In this document: positions 1 to 8,926 of the stretch, piece by piece | How the letters are laid out: each line of letters begins with the position of its first letter | Numbering within the stretch: the stretch's first letter is position 1 | The notes under the pieces: model-generated | Told to the model about the DNA's origin: nothing | The model's input: only the letters and a program-made list of their open reading frames with translations | The model's database searches: none | Assembly (NCBI GenBank): GCA_021774795.1 | Contig: JAJFIR010000053.1 | Span: 124,001-188,000 of the forward strand | DNA from: Emcibacteraceae bacterium | Lineage (GTDB): Bacteria; Pseudomonadota; Alphaproteobacteria; Sphingomonadales; Emcibacteraceae | Length of the DNA: 64,000 nucleotides | Direction: 5' to 3' | Made by a program: the position numbers and the translations under genes

Positions 1-106
1 CAGGGCGGCCCACTTTTTCTATTGAAGTACCTAAATCAGTGGTGCGTTCAACGGCACGGGCAGGGGCCGGAAGTTCTTTAAATAATATGTCAACGCTCGT
101 TGTCAT
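1..106 (-). CDS. Partial gene, N-terminal 35 codons only (possibly flagellar, FliK-like)
   Basis: An open frame runs leftward off the window edge from an ATG at 104-106 and begins MTTSVDILFKELPAPARA. Only the N-terminus is visible, so no domain can be recognised. Its divergent position in front of flgK-flgL suggests a flagellar gene, and hook-length control proteins (FliK) often begin with a similar low-complexity, Pro/Ala-rich stretch, but that is inference from context. No strong ribosome binding site is seen upstream of the ATG. Confidence 0.45.
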   Translation of the reverse strand, partial: MTTSVDILFKELPAPARAVERTTDLGTSIEKVGRP

Positions 107-342
107 CTTTTAAGTTATGTCCAAATTGTTTAACTCGGTCCATTAAATGCAAAAAGTGGGCCAGATTCAAAAAACACGATAACATATTGAAAACATTAAA
201 TTATATTAATAAACATTAATTGATAGAATTGACAAAGGCAAAAAATTCCTAAGATGAATACGACGTTTTTACCTATCAGTTCTCTAAATAACGCGTCTAC
301 ATCATTCCTCTTTATATGGGGAATTTAGCCACTTCTGGGAAT

Positions 343-358
343 TGGCCCCAACCTTGCA
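343..358 (+). promoter_or_regulatory. Sigma-54 (-24/-12) type promoter candidate for flgKL
   Basis: The 16 bases TGGCCCCAACCTTGCA match the RpoN consensus TGGCACG-N4-TTGCA with exact spacing between the GG and GC dinucleotides. The predicted start is near position 369, giving a leader of about 225 nt before flgK. Sigma-54 control of hook and hook-junction genes is established in several alphaproteobacteria. The 107-594 gap otherwise holds only a doubtful 64-codon frame (411-605) overlapping the flgK start. No upstream activator site was identified. Confidence 0.6.
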
Positions 359-594
359 TGTAACAGGAGGAATAAAAAGTAAAAGATATATTTGAGATTT
401 ATGCAACAAAGTGAGTTATTTTTTTAAATTATCTTATTTAACAATAGGTTATATCGACACGAAGATGATTAGGATCAGCAAGGAAATATCGCGTAAAGAC
501 GCTGCTTTGATACGCAGTTTGCGTAATTTATTCCATTTCGGGCAACAGTTGCCTAGCTATAAGGTCGAGAAAATATTGATCGGAGAAGTGCACC

Positions 595-2706
595 ATGACT
601 ATTAGTGCCATTATAAATAATTCGCTTACCGGACTTTTCACCAGTCAAGCAGCATTGCGCACAATTTCTGATAATGTTTCCAATGTGAATACACCAGGAT
701 ATGCCCGTAAAGTTGTTAGACTTGACCCTAGACTGACCGGTTCTCAAGGTGCAGGCGTTCAGATTTCCGGTATTGAACGAGTTGTCGATAAGTTTTTGGA
801 GAAATCAGTATATACTACTACGGCGGACGCCGCGCGTTATGAACTGGAAAACACTTTCCACGCCCGCATTCAAGCATTGCTTGGTCGCCCTGATGTGAAC
901 AGTTCATTAAGTGGTAAAATCAATGATGTTTTCAATTCAATTTCTGAACTGGCGTTAAATCCATTATCAACCATATTAAAAGAGGGCATGGTCTCACGGC
1001 TTAATGCATTTGGTGATGAAATCGGCATGCTCGGTGAGAATATGCAGAATATGCGCCTTGATGCCAGCTCACAGATTGCTGAAACCACGGCGAAAATTAA
1101 CAGTCTTTTAAAAAGAGTAGATTTTTTAAATCCGTTGATCGTCAAAGAAACGGTATCAACTGGCGATGCGGGGTCCCTTATAGAACAAAGAGCGCAAGCA
1201 TTAAGCGAGCTATCGGAACTTATCGACATAAACATTATTGAAACAGGTAACAATAAAATTGATATAAGTACCAAGTCCGGTGTCTATCTGATTGGAAATG
1301 TCCGCAGGGAATTACAGTATAATTCACCTGGAATTGTAACATCTTCGACGCCATTTCCACCAATAACAATTCATAATGTCGACCCCACCACCGGTAATAT
1401 ATCTTCGACCGGACTGACGTTGGATGAAAATGTTTCGAGCGGTGAATTATTCGGTTTATTGAATTTAAGAGATAATGAACTTGTCGCCATGTCTGAAGAA
1501 CTTGGCGCACTTGCCAGCGGTATGCTGAACGAATTCAACCGCGTTCATAATGAAAATAGTGCGGCACCCGCACCAAATGCACTCATTGGTAATAACAGCG
1601 GAATGTTGTCGACTGATCCACATAATTTTACCGGAGAAAGCACATTTGCTGTGACGGATGCCAATGGAATCTTGGTAGACAATGTTACAATAGATTTTGG
1701 AGTAACTGGGCCCAATTTTTCCGACGTGATTACGGCGGTTAATGCAGGATTAGCCGGAAATGCAACGCTCGCTCTTAATAACGGCGTCATGAGTTTTACC
1801 GCAACAGCAGGGACAAACGGTGTATCAATTTCGCAAACCACCGGCAACGAAAGTGACCGTTCGGGTCGCGGGTTTTCACATTTTTTTGCGATGAATGATT
1901 TGGTAGAAGCGAGATCAAATGGTCAATACAACACCGGAATTACAGGTGTTGACGCCCATGGGTTTAATGGTGGCGGTACCATTCATCTTGAGATAAAAGG
2001 CATAGGCGGCACTAATCTGGCCAGCTATACGGCGACCATAACGGGCGGTCAGACATTCAATGATATTGTAACGGACCTAAACGCTAGCTCCCTTGGAACT
2101 TATACGACCTTTTCCATAGGCGCAGACGGCGAATTAGTTTCAACACCTACTCCGGGCAATGACTTTGTGAAAGTTCATGTCAAATCCGATACCACATCAC
2201 GGGGAGCCAGCGGCAAAACTGTCTCAGACTTCTTTGGAATTGGTAATCGCTATCAAATTGACGCAGCATTCGATTTTAAAGTTGTCGAAAGAATTTCCAG
2301 TAACGTTAATTTGCTATCGCTCGCGAAATTTGACGATACGGCCCTTGTGGGTGCCACGGCTTTAAGTTTTGGTGATCAAAGGGGTGGAATTGCTTTGCAA
2401 GAACTGGAAAATCAGAATGTAAATATTGGTGCAGCAGGTGGCCTTAGTTCTTTTAACAGTACATTGGGACAATATGCTGCTGCCGTATTAGCAGACTTTG
2501 GCTTTCGCGCGCAACTTGCCGATGGCTTTGGCGAGGACAGTAAAATATTGCTGGGTGAGCTCAACCAGCGCGTTCAAAGCACTTCCGGCGTTAACGTGGA
2601 TGAAGAACTCAGTAACATGATCATCTTCCAGAATGCTTACAGCTCATCGGCAAGAATGCTTAATGTGGCACAGGAATTATTCGATGAAATACTCAGAATT
2701 GTCTAG
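595..2706 (+). CDS. flgK: Flagellar hook-associated protein 1 (FlgK)
   Basis: FlgK is the hook-filament junction protein exported through the flagellar type III apparatus. The 703-aa product has the family N-terminus (NNSLTGLFTSQAALRTIS then DNVSNVNTPGYARKVV, residues 8-42), the short D0 helix and motif shared by rod/hook proteins. The C-terminus (VNVDEELSNMIIFQNAYSSSAR) forms the paired D0 helix. The middle, about residues 330-600, is a Thr/Gly/Asn-rich variable domain exposed on the structure. The start is set by GGAGAAG 8 nt upstream. flgL follows after 26 nt, as is usual, and a sigma-54-like promoter lies upstream. Confidence 0.95.
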   Translation: MTISAIINNSLTGLFTSQAALRTISDNVSNVNTPGYARKVVRLDPRLTGSQGAGVQISGIERVVDKFLEKSVYTTTADAARYELENTFHARIQALLGRPDVNSSLSGKINDVFNSISELALNPLSTILKEGMVSRLNAFGDEIGMLGENMQNMRLDASSQIAETTAKINSLLKRVDFLNPLIVKETVSTGDAGSLIEQRAQALSELSELIDINIIETGNNKIDISTKSGVYLIGNVRRELQYNSPGIVTSSTPFPPITIHNVDPTTGNISSTGLTLDENVSSGELFGLLNLRDNELVAMSEELGALASGMLNEFNRVHNENSAAPAPNALIGNNSGMLSTDPHNFTGESTFAVTDANGILVDNVTIDFGVTGPNFSDVITAVNAGLAGNATLALNNGVMSFTATAGTNGVSISQTTGNESDRSGRGFSHFFAMNDLVEARSNGQYNTGITGVDAHGFNGGGTIHLEIKGIGGTNLASYTATITGGQTFNDIVTDLNASSLGTYTTFSIGADGELVSTPTPGNDFVKVHVKSDTTSRGASGKTVSDFFGIGNRYQIDAAFDFKVVERISSNVNLLSLAKFDDTALVGATALSFGDQRGGIALQELENQNVNIGAAGGLSSFNSTLGQYAAAVLADFGFRAQLADGFGEDSKILLGELNQRVQSTSGVNVDEELSNMIIFQNAYSSSARMLNVAQELFDEILRIV

Positions 2707-2732
2707 AAATTATATAAAAGTAGGATAAAGCA

Positions 2733-3650
2733 ATGACACGTGTATCAAGTTTTGGCCAGCAACAGGTTATGTTAAACAGCATTTTGAATAATCAGACTCA
2801 TTTGTTTAAGGACCAGAAACAGGTCGCTTCCGGTAAAAATCACCAAACATATAAAGAGTTTACAGGTGAAGTAAGCACGTTGCTCGGCTCTAAGAATTTA
2901 TTAGACCGCACCGAAAGTTATATCGGCGCAGCAACTCACGTAAAAAGAAACCTTGATGTTAATAATCTGCAGCTTGAAAACATTATTGGTAAAGCTGAAG
3001 ACATCCGCCAATCTGTTCTAGAATCTATTGCTCAGGACAAAACCCTTGTTTTAATGGATACTATTGAAGAATCCTTTAGCTCAATGGTCGCATCTCTTAA
3101 TACTGATATCGGCGGTGTGCATATATTTAGTGGCGGTCGCACGGATGTTAAGCCTGTCATAGGCGATCAATTGAGTGATCTTGTTGCTGCCACTTCTGCA
3201 TCAGACCTTTTTCAAAATGATCAAAGGAAGGCTGTCGCGAAAATAGGCAAAAATACTAATATGGAATATAGTTTGCTTGCCGATGAAGTAGCGGGTGGTA
3301 TCTTTGCCGCTATTAAGAATATTGGCGATTTTGACAATGTAACACCAATTTCCGGTGATTTAACGCCAGCACAGCTGACTTTTCTTGAAAGTCAACTGGT
3401 TGTTCTTGACGCCGCTATTGAAGATTTGAGAATTGTTAATTCAAGCAACGGAATGCGCTTTGGCCGGGCGGACGAAATACTGCAGGAGCACCAGGATCAG
3501 GAGACATTTATGCTCAATTTTATTTCTGACATTGAAGATGTAAATATGGCAGAAGCAATCACTAGAGTGAGCAACGACCAAAAAGCGTTGGAAATTTCAT
3601 ACAAACTTACCAGTGAACTTTCTCGTTTGTCTTTGCTTAACTTTATCTAA
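2733..3650 (+). CDS. flgL: Flagellar hook-associated protein 3 (FlgL)
   Basis: FlgL is the second hook-filament junction protein and is flagellin-like. The 305-aa product starts MTRVSSFGQQQVMLNSILNN and has the coiled N-terminal helix with QKQVASGKN (about residues 28-36), matching the family QxQISSGKR motif. The C-terminal helix (MAEAITRVSNDQKALEISYKL) contains the flagellin-type A-x-x-x-L pattern. AGGA precedes the ATG. It is co-oriented with flgK and almost certainly in the same operon; mnmA follows in the same direction. Confidence 0.93.
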   Translation: MTRVSSFGQQQVMLNSILNNQTHLFKDQKQVASGKNHQTYKEFTGEVSTLLGSKNLLDRTESYIGAATHVKRNLDVNNLQLENIIGKAEDIRQSVLESIAQDKTLVLMDTIEESFSSMVASLNTDIGGVHIFSGGRTDVKPVIGDQLSDLVAATSASDLFQNDQRKAVAKIGKNTNMEYSLLADEVAGGIFAAIKNIGDFDNVTPISGDLTPAQLTFLESQLVVLDAAIEDLRIVNSSNGMRFGRADEILQEHQDQETFMLNFISDIEDVNMAEAITRVSNDQKALEISYKLTSELSRLSLLNFI

Positions 3651-3700
3651 TAATGCGGTAATCACTTGATGTTTCCACTAAAGTGTATTATGTGGCGGAA

Positions 3701-4855
3701 ATGGATACTGATCAATCAAATACGCAAACAATAAATAGCCTTGGTATTGCCAAAAGCCCGGCGGATACGCGGGTTGTTGTCGCGATGTCTGGCGGCGTTG
3801 ATAGCTCCGTTGTTGCTGCGTTATTAAAAGACCAGGATTATGATGTAGTTGGCATCACACTGCAACTTTATGATCACGGTATCGCCGTTCAGAAAAAAGG
3901 AGCCTGCTGTGCGGGCCAGGACATTCATGATGCGCGGCGCGTTTCCGAAGCCATAAATATCCCTCATTATGTTCTTGATTATGAAAGTCGTTTCAAAGAC
4001 AGTGTTATGGAAGATTTTGCGGATAGTTATATTCGCGGTGAAACACCTATTCCCTGCGTGCGCTGTAATCAGGAAGTTAAGTTTAAAGATTTGCTTGAAA
4101 CGGCACGTGACCTCAATGCCGATGTGCTGGCAACCGGCCATTATGTCCAAAGGGAAGGAGCGGCTGATGACGCTCATATGCATAAAGCGGTCGACGCGGC
4201 AAAAGATCAAAGTTATTTTTTATTTGCCACCACTCAGGAGCAACTGAATTATTTGCGTTTCCCTCTTGGTGGAATGGTCAAGGACGATGTGCGTATTCTG
4301 GCGGAAAAATATGGTTTGAGCGTCGCAGATAAACCGGACAGCCAGGATATCTGCTTTGTACCAAGTGGCGGGTACGCGGATGTTATCGAACGTTTGCGCC
4401 CCGGCGCGGGTGAGCCGGGTGATATCGTTGATTTGAAGGGCAAGGTCCTGGGTCAGCACCGTGGCATTATATATTATACTATTGGTCAGCGCCGTGGCAT
4501 TGGTGTCGGCGGTGGTGATCCACTATACGTTATCAGGCTTGATCCTGTTAAAAAGCAAATTATTGTTGGGCCGAAAGAAGCTCTTGAAATATCGGAAGTA
4601 CATATAAAAGAGCTTAATTGGCTCGGCGATCAGAAAATTTCCAAAGACGGTATGAATATCCAGGTCAAAGTGCGCTCAACTCGCCCGGCGGAAAGCGCCA
4701 CATTATACGCCGGGAAAACTAATGAAACGGCCTATTTCATACTGGATAATCCCGAATATGGTGTGTCCGCTGGGCAGGCGGCTGTGTTTTATGATAATGA
4801 ACGATTACTTGGCGGCGGGTGGATTGAGCGCACCATTTCATCTTTCGATCTCTAA
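3701..4855 (+). CDS. mnmA: tRNA-specific 2-thiouridylase MnmA
   Basis: MnmA transfers sulfur to U34 of tRNA-Lys, -Glu and -Gln using ATP. The PP-loop SGGVDSS sits at residues 30-36, the catalytic Cys in PCVRCN near residue 119, and the second catalytic Cys in DICFVP near 218. The C-terminal beta-barrel with [11 protein letters not shown] follows. Length (384 aa from this start) fits the family. An in-frame GTG at 3683 would add six residues, but the ATG at 3701 sits behind GGCGGA, so I prefer it. It sits between the flagellar genes and tRNA-Met. Confidence 0.95.
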   Translation: MDTDQSNTQTINSLGIAKSPADTRVVVAMSGGVDSSVVAALLKDQDYDVVGITLQLYDHGIAVQKKGACCAGQDIHDARRVSEAINIPHYVLDYESRFKDSVMEDFADSYIRGETPIPCVRCNQEVKFKDLLETARDLNADVLATGHYVQREGAADDAHMHKAVDAAKDQSYFLFATTQEQLNYLRFPLGGMVKDDVRILAEKYGLSVADKPDSQDICFVPSGGYADVIERLRPGAGEPGDIVDLKGKVLGQHRGIIYYTIGQRRGIGVGGGDPLYVIRLDPVKKQIIVGPKEALEISEVHIKELNWLGDQKISKDGMNIQVKVRSTRPAESATLYAGKTNETAYFILDNPEYGVSAGQAAVFYDNERLLGGGWIERTISSFDL

Positions 4856-4880
4856 TCATCTCGAGCTGATAAAATAGCTG

Positions 4881-4909
4881 TTTACAGCCAAATGACAATT
4901 CTCTATAAG
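4881..4909 (+). promoter_or_regulatory. Sigma-70-type promoter for tRNA-Met
   Basis: A -35 box TTTACA (4881-4886) and a -10 box TATAAG (4904-4909) are separated by exactly 17 bases. Transcription would begin near 4916, about 43 nt before the mature tRNA 5' end, a reasonable leader for RNase P processing. Confidence 0.6.
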
Positions 4910-4958
4910 ATGCGCTTGTTCGGCATATTGAAAGAGTCGCATAAACCCCATTTGGTAT

Positions 4959-5035
4959 GGCGGGGTAGCTCAGCTGGTTAGAGCAGCGGAATCATAATCC
5001 GCGTGTCGGGGGTTCAAGTCCCTCTCCCGCTACCA
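4959..5035 (+). tRNA. tRNA-Met (CAT anticodon), elongator type
   Basis: A complete cloverleaf of 77 nt including an encoded CCA. The acceptor stem GGCGGGG pairs with TCCCGCT through two G-U pairs. The D arm is GCTC/GAGC, the anticodon stem GCGGA/TCCGC carries loop ATCATAA, and the T arm has loop TTCAAGT. The anticodon stem lacks the three consecutive G-C pairs of an initiator, so this is the elongator. A CAT anticodon could also mark a lysidine-modified tRNA-Ile, but the body resembles alphaproteobacterial elongator Met. Confidence 0.95.
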
Positions 5036-5125
5036 ATTTTCAGATAACCATCTGATATAAATCAATAAAGTACTTATTCTGAATTAGCTAGTTTTAACAA
5101 CTGGTACATAGATTGGTACATTATT

Positions 5126-5300
5126 ATGCAAAACCCATCATATTTTTTTAAAAGAGGTAACGCTTATTATTTTAGACAAGTGTAGGAATATAAGAAGTTT
5201 TTGGGCATTTCATGTATATAGATAAAAGAATTGGATTTCCCTATCAAATTAGGGAAGAATAAAACGATGCGCTCATGTTCACTAACGGCCAATTTAGCAA
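5126..5300 (+). pseudogene. Remnant of a tyrosine-integrase gene next to tRNA-Met
   Basis: An ATG at 5126 opens a 19-codon frame, MQNPSYFFKRGNAYYFRQV, ending at a TAG at 5183-5185. The pattern Y-(x)2-KRG-N-x-YYFR is the start of many phage-type tyrosine integrases. In another frame downstream, traces such as TMRSCSLTANLAK resemble the next conserved stretch (SLKTKxxxEA-x-RLS), so the gene is broken by stops and frameshifts. Its place 90 bp from the 3' end of tRNA-Met is the classic position of an integrase in a tRNA-inserted island. No intact integrase or clear att duplicate remains. Confidence 0.6.
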
Positions 5301-5351
5301 AATAACTAAACATGATCTAATTAAATGTATCGCTATAAGGAAGCGCGACAA

Positions 5352-5852
5352 ATGAGTAAAAAAGGAACTTTAATATTCTTCTGCGGGAAAATGGGTGCAG
5401 GAAAATCTACCATCGCACAAGAATTAGCACTTGAGCCTAAAACGGTTTTATTATCTGAGGATGAATGGCTTGCGGTGCTTTATCCTGACGAAATTAATAA
5501 CTTTAATGATTACCTGAAGTACTCATCAAGACTTAAACCTCTTCTAAAAGACCATGTTGGCAGTATTTTAAATTTTGGCCTTACTGTAGTGATGGACTTT
5601 CCTGGAAACACAGTGAAACAAAGAGCATGGTTTAAAGAAATAGTTTCGAAAAACCGTGCAGCTCACAAATTGATTTATCTAGATGTAGATGATCAATTAT
5701 GCTTAAAGCAAATAAAGCAACGCAGAGATGGCAATCCGGAGCGTGTTCAGTTTGATACTGAGGAAACATTTCATCAATTAGCTAGCTATTTTGAAGCTCC
5801 TTCGGGAGAAGAAGGATTCAATATTGACGTGATAAGAAGAAAAAATCTATAA
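5352..5852 (+). CDS. P-loop AAA-type small kinase-like protein
   Basis: The 166-aa product begins MSKKGTLIFFCGKMGAGKST. The Walker A motif GKMGAGKST lies at residues 12-20, followed by LLSEDEWLAVLYPDE and VVMDFPGNTVKQRAWF, and IKQRRDGNPERVQF resembles the lid region. This is the architecture of the AAA_33/zeta-toxin-like family of small nucleotide-binding kinases; similar ATP-binding proteins modify small molecules, but the substrate here is unknown. AAGGA lies about 10 nt before this ATG, which I prefer over an in-frame ATG at 5325. It appears to be residual cargo of the decayed element at tRNA-Met. Confidence 0.75.
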   Translation: MSKKGTLIFFCGKMGAGKSTIAQELALEPKTVLLSEDEWLAVLYPDEINNFNDYLKYSSRLKPLLKDHVGSILNFGLTVVMDFPGNTVKQRAWFKEIVSKNRAAHKLIYLDVDDQLCLKQIKQRRDGNPERVQFDTEETFHQLASYFEAPSGEEGFNIDVIRRKNL

Positions 5853-6084
5853 CCAATTACGAACAATAGAATTTTTTGTCTTCCTGTCTTAGTATAAAAA
5901 AGAGCCGATAGTTGTGCCCAGATTTGGCAAACTGTTAAGTTATACGGATGAGAAAATCGCAAAAAATCTGAAGAAAAGCGGGTATCATTAGTATTAAAAT
6001 TCTAATTCTCCAAGCCATTATATAATAAGCTTGGTTGAATATTGTTGAATTGAATATTAACGTAAATAAAAAGGGAGGATTAAC

Positions 6085-7221
6085 ATGAAAATATCACGTC
6101 GTAATTTTATCGGGAGTGCTGTGGCGACTGCCGCCGCGGCACCGGCTATTTTTAACACCCCAGCGCATGCAGAACTGGCCATAGATGATATTGACTGGGG
6201 TATGGGATTTCCCGAGGGGTCAACGCTTCTTAACCGCAATGAAAATCCGATAGGCCCGTCTGTCAAAGCCATTGAAGCGGCAAAAATGAGTATCGAGAAG
6301 TCATTTAGATATGCCGATAGAATTTTAATTAAAAAACTTTTGTCTGAGCATCACGATATAGATGAGGATCATATCATGGTTGGCACCGGTTCGGGTGAAA
6401 TTCTAAACCTTGTTTCTGTTGCGTTCCTGCGTAAAGAAAATGCCAATATGGTTGCGACATGGGAATCGTACCGTCCCATTCCGGGTTACGCTGAAAAAAT
6501 GGGAGCGAAAGTGAAATGGGTAAACTTAAAGGCCGAAGATAATTACGAGTATGATGTTGGCCGGCTGCTCGGTGCGGTCGATGATAATACCCGTGCTTTA
6601 TTTATGGTAACGCCCAATAATCCAACCGGTACCGTCCTTAGCTTCGAAGACATGAATAGGCTTTTAGACGGACTTCCGGATCAAGTGACACTAATTGTTG
6701 ACGGTGCATACGCTGATTTTCAGGAAGATGGAAAGGACGGTATTGATTTGATCAAGGCGGGGCATAAAAATATTCTTGTGACCCGCACATTTTCGAAAAT
6801 CTATGCGATGGCGGGGCTTCGCTGCGGATATGGTATCGCGCACCCCAACATTGCCAAGGAGATAAGTCGATACGGGTGTAGTCCGACAAGCACAAATATG
6901 GCTGGTTTTGCAGCGATGGCAGCTTCAATAGGGGATATGGATCATGTGAATAAATCCCGCAGATTTGTCAGCAACGCACGCGGTTATTATAAAAAAGAAT
7001 TTGCAGAACTGGGAATATCTGTTTTGGCGGGGCCACCAATTTTCATTCTTGCAGAGACGGGTGCAAATACTAATCAGATACGCGATGAACTTCGTAAGCA
7101 AAAGATTTTTGTTCGTGCGGGTGAAGAATGGGGTATGCCAAATCATATGAGAGTTTCTTATGGTCTGGATCATGAAAACGAAATTTTCATAAAAGCATTA
7201 AAAGAAATTCTCGCCACTTAG
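6085..7221 (+). CDS. Tat-exported PLP-dependent aminotransferase (HisC-like, class I/II)
   Basis: This is a fold-type I aminotransferase related to histidinol-phosphate aminotransferase. The PLP-binding lysine is K238 in TFSKIYAMAGLRCGYG, with N179-P-T-G and D206/Y209 in VDGAYADF, all as in the family. The first 29 residues (MKISRRNFIGS, then an Ala-rich stretch ending AHAE) form a twin-arginine signal with a likely cleavage site, so the enzyme should be folded with its cofactor and exported. GGGAGG lies before the start. It heads a co-oriented group with NmrA-like and RraA-like genes. The substrate is unknown; a role in histidine synthesis is unlikely given export. Confidence 0.9.
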   Translation: MKISRRNFIGSAVATAAAAPAIFNTPAHAELAIDDIDWGMGFPEGSTLLNRNENPIGPSVKAIEAAKMSIEKSFRYADRILIKKLLSEHHDIDEDHIMVGTGSGEILNLVSVAFLRKENANMVATWESYRPIPGYAEKMGAKVKWVNLKAEDNYEYDVGRLLGAVDDNTRALFMVTPNNPTGTVLSFEDMNRLLDGLPDQVTLIVDGAYADFQEDGKDGIDLIKAGHKNILVTRTFSKIYAMAGLRCGYGIAHPNIAKEISRYGCSPTSTNMAGFAAMAASIGDMDHVNKSRRFVSNARGYYKKEFAELGISVLAGPPIFILAETGANTNQIRDELRKQKIFVRAGEEWGMPNHMRVSYGLDHENEIFIKALKEILAT

Positions 7222-7236
7222 CGTTTGGGGATAAAA

Positions 7237-8121
7237 ATGCTTAAAGTATTGGTATATGGCGGTACAGGGTCTCAAGCGCGACCGACAGTGAAACATTTGC
7301 TGCAAAATCGCCATCAGCCGATTGTGCTTACAAGAAATCCAGGAAGTGCAACTGATCTCGCTGCCAAGGGTGCGAAGCTGATTGCAGGTGATATTAACGA
7401 TCCTGATGTTCTCATACCTGTTCATCAAAATATGGACGCTGTTGCGTTTTTAGTTCCTGCATTTATTGGAAGCTCTGATGAAGCTGTGACATTAGGTAAA
7501 AATGCGATTGATGCGGCTGCTAACAGCGGTGTTAAGAGGTTTATTTGGAATGCCAGTGGTCCCATACCTGATGATATAAATTCGGATGACCCGAAGCGCG
7601 TGATATTCAACTACCTTGAAAAATCCTCGCTGGATTGGGCGGTATTTGAGCCAACCACCTATATGGAAAACTGGTTGGGGCCATGGACGGAACCATCGGT
7701 AAAGAATAAAAACGAACTTACTTATCCGGTCCTTGATCATATTAGAATAGGATGGCTGGCATCAGAAGATGTGGGAAAGCTGGTGGTGGCGGCTACCGAA
7801 CAGCAGGATATTTCAAGACAAAGGTTTGAGATCAGTGGCATAGAAGCACCAGTAGGGCCGGAGCTGGCTAAGATATACAGCCAAGTGCTCGGGCGTGACA
7901 TTCGGTACCGCGCAATGACGCCGGAAGAAATGGGTGCAATCATTGATCAGGTATATGGCGTGGGGTCTGGCGACAGGATCGCAGAACTTTACCGCCAAGA
8001 GCAAGCTGACCCCAACCCGGAGCCTAAATATCATGATATGACAGAAGTGCTAGAGACATTCCCGGTTCAAATGACAAACATTGAAGCTTGGGTAAGAAAG
8101 CATGCTGAGGTACTAAGTTAA
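7237..8121 (+). CDS. NmrA-like NAD(P)-binding family protein
   Basis: The product begins MLKVLVYGGTGSQARPTVKHLL, a Rossmann nucleotide-binding motif (GGTGxxA) of the atypical short-chain dehydrogenase NmrA/HSCARG family. Later it has the GVKRFIWNASG strand and FEPTTYMENW, typical of the family, which often senses redox state or reduces quinones. The usual YxxxK catalytic pair is not evident, so it may be a sensor or an atypical reductase. I chose the ATG at 7237, preceded by TTGGGG, over an in-frame TTG at 7225. It starts 15 nt after the aminotransferase stop and is surely co-transcribed. Confidence 0.85.
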   Translation: MLKVLVYGGTGSQARPTVKHLLQNRHQPIVLTRNPGSATDLAAKGAKLIAGDINDPDVLIPVHQNMDAVAFLVPAFIGSSDEAVTLGKNAIDAAANSGVKRFIWNASGPIPDDINSDDPKRVIFNYLEKSSLDWAVFEPTTYMENWLGPWTEPSVKNKNELTYPVLDHIRIGWLASEDVGKLVVAATEQQDISRQRFEISGIEAPVGPELAKIYSQVLGRDIRYRAMTPEEMGAIIDQVYGVGSGDRIAELYRQEQADPNPEPKYHDMTEVLETFPVQMTNIEAWVRKHAEVLS

Positions 8122-8147
8122 ATTTATAAAGAAAGGTGAGGCAAGTT

Positions 8148-8900
8148 TTGATTAAAAAGAAAAGCGATTTAACACGTCGAGAAGTTTTAGAAGCGGGGGG
8201 TGCTATCATCGCGACTGCTGGCACACAGGCCGCAATGGCTAATGCCTCAAGCGGTAATGCTCAATTGCCGGATGGTATAAGAGGCGCAAATGTTAGTCTG
8301 ATTGCCAGCGCGTTTGGAAAAATGGGGTTAGATGCAAAGAATTATTCCATGTCGCCGGATATCAAACCACTCGCTCATTCACAAGGAACAATAATAGGAC
8401 CCGCAGTTACCTGTAAATGGGAAATTGGTGTTCTGGATGATGTTGAAGATATTAATAAGTATGTCTATGATCCACTCGATATGGCTCAACCCGGGTCAAT
8501 TTGGGTTATAGAAAGTGGGACAAGCGATATTTACAGCATGTTTGGTGATATAATTACGCAGTCCTGTAAACAACGAGGTATGCTAGGGGCGGTAACCGAT
8601 AGTGGATGCAGAGATATAGAAGAAATAAAAAATCAGAAATTTTCGGTATTTGCAAAGGCAACTATTCCTTTTGGTCCAAAAGGGCTTAAACCAACGGGTG
8701 CCAATGTATCTGTAACATGTGGCGGAGTAGATATAGATCCCGGTGACCTGATCGTCGCCGATTTTGACGGTGTGATTGTGGTTCCGAAAGTCCATGTTGA
8801 AGAATTAAGCGATGCGGCGGCAAAACATCTGGAATTTGAAAATGATGTAAGAGTGAAAGTCGAAGCGGGTGAAACTTTAAGGTCCGCATATCCATACTAG
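8148..8900 (+). CDS. RraA-like family protein with Tat-like signal
   Basis: The RraA/HMG-aldolase fold is shown by GTIIGPAVTCKWE, QPGSIWVIESG, GMLGAVTDSGCRDIEEI (the substrate/metal-binding GxxxDxxxRD element) and a C-terminal DLIVADFDGVIVVPK. Related proteins are 4-hydroxy-4-methyl-2-oxoglutarate aldolases or RNase E regulators. The N-terminus has TRREVLEAGG followed by an Ala-rich stretch, reading as a Tat signal, which is unusual for this family. A TTG start at 8148 fits the AAGGTGAG ribosome binding site; a GTG at 8136 is the alternative. It is the last gene of the group begun at 6085. Confidence 0.82.
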   Translation: MIKKKSDLTRREVLEAGGAIIATAGTQAAMANASSGNAQLPDGIRGANVSLIASAFGKMGLDAKNYSMSPDIKPLAHSQGTIIGPAVTCKWEIGVLDDVEDINKYVYDPLDMAQPGSIWVIESGTSDIYSMFGDIITQSCKQRGMLGAVTDSGCRDIEEIKNQKFSVFAKATIPFGPKGLKPTGANVSVTCGGVDIDPGDLIVADFDGVIVVPKVHVEELSDAAAKHLEFENDVRVKVEAGETLRSAYPY

Positions 8901-8926
8901 AATTCTTTTGATAGTTTACGTTCTAA

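Noticed and set aside
411-605. 64-codon frame upstream of flgK
   Set aside because: It starts with GTG without a ribosome binding site, overlaps the flgK start and shows no recognisable domain; kept only as leader sequence.
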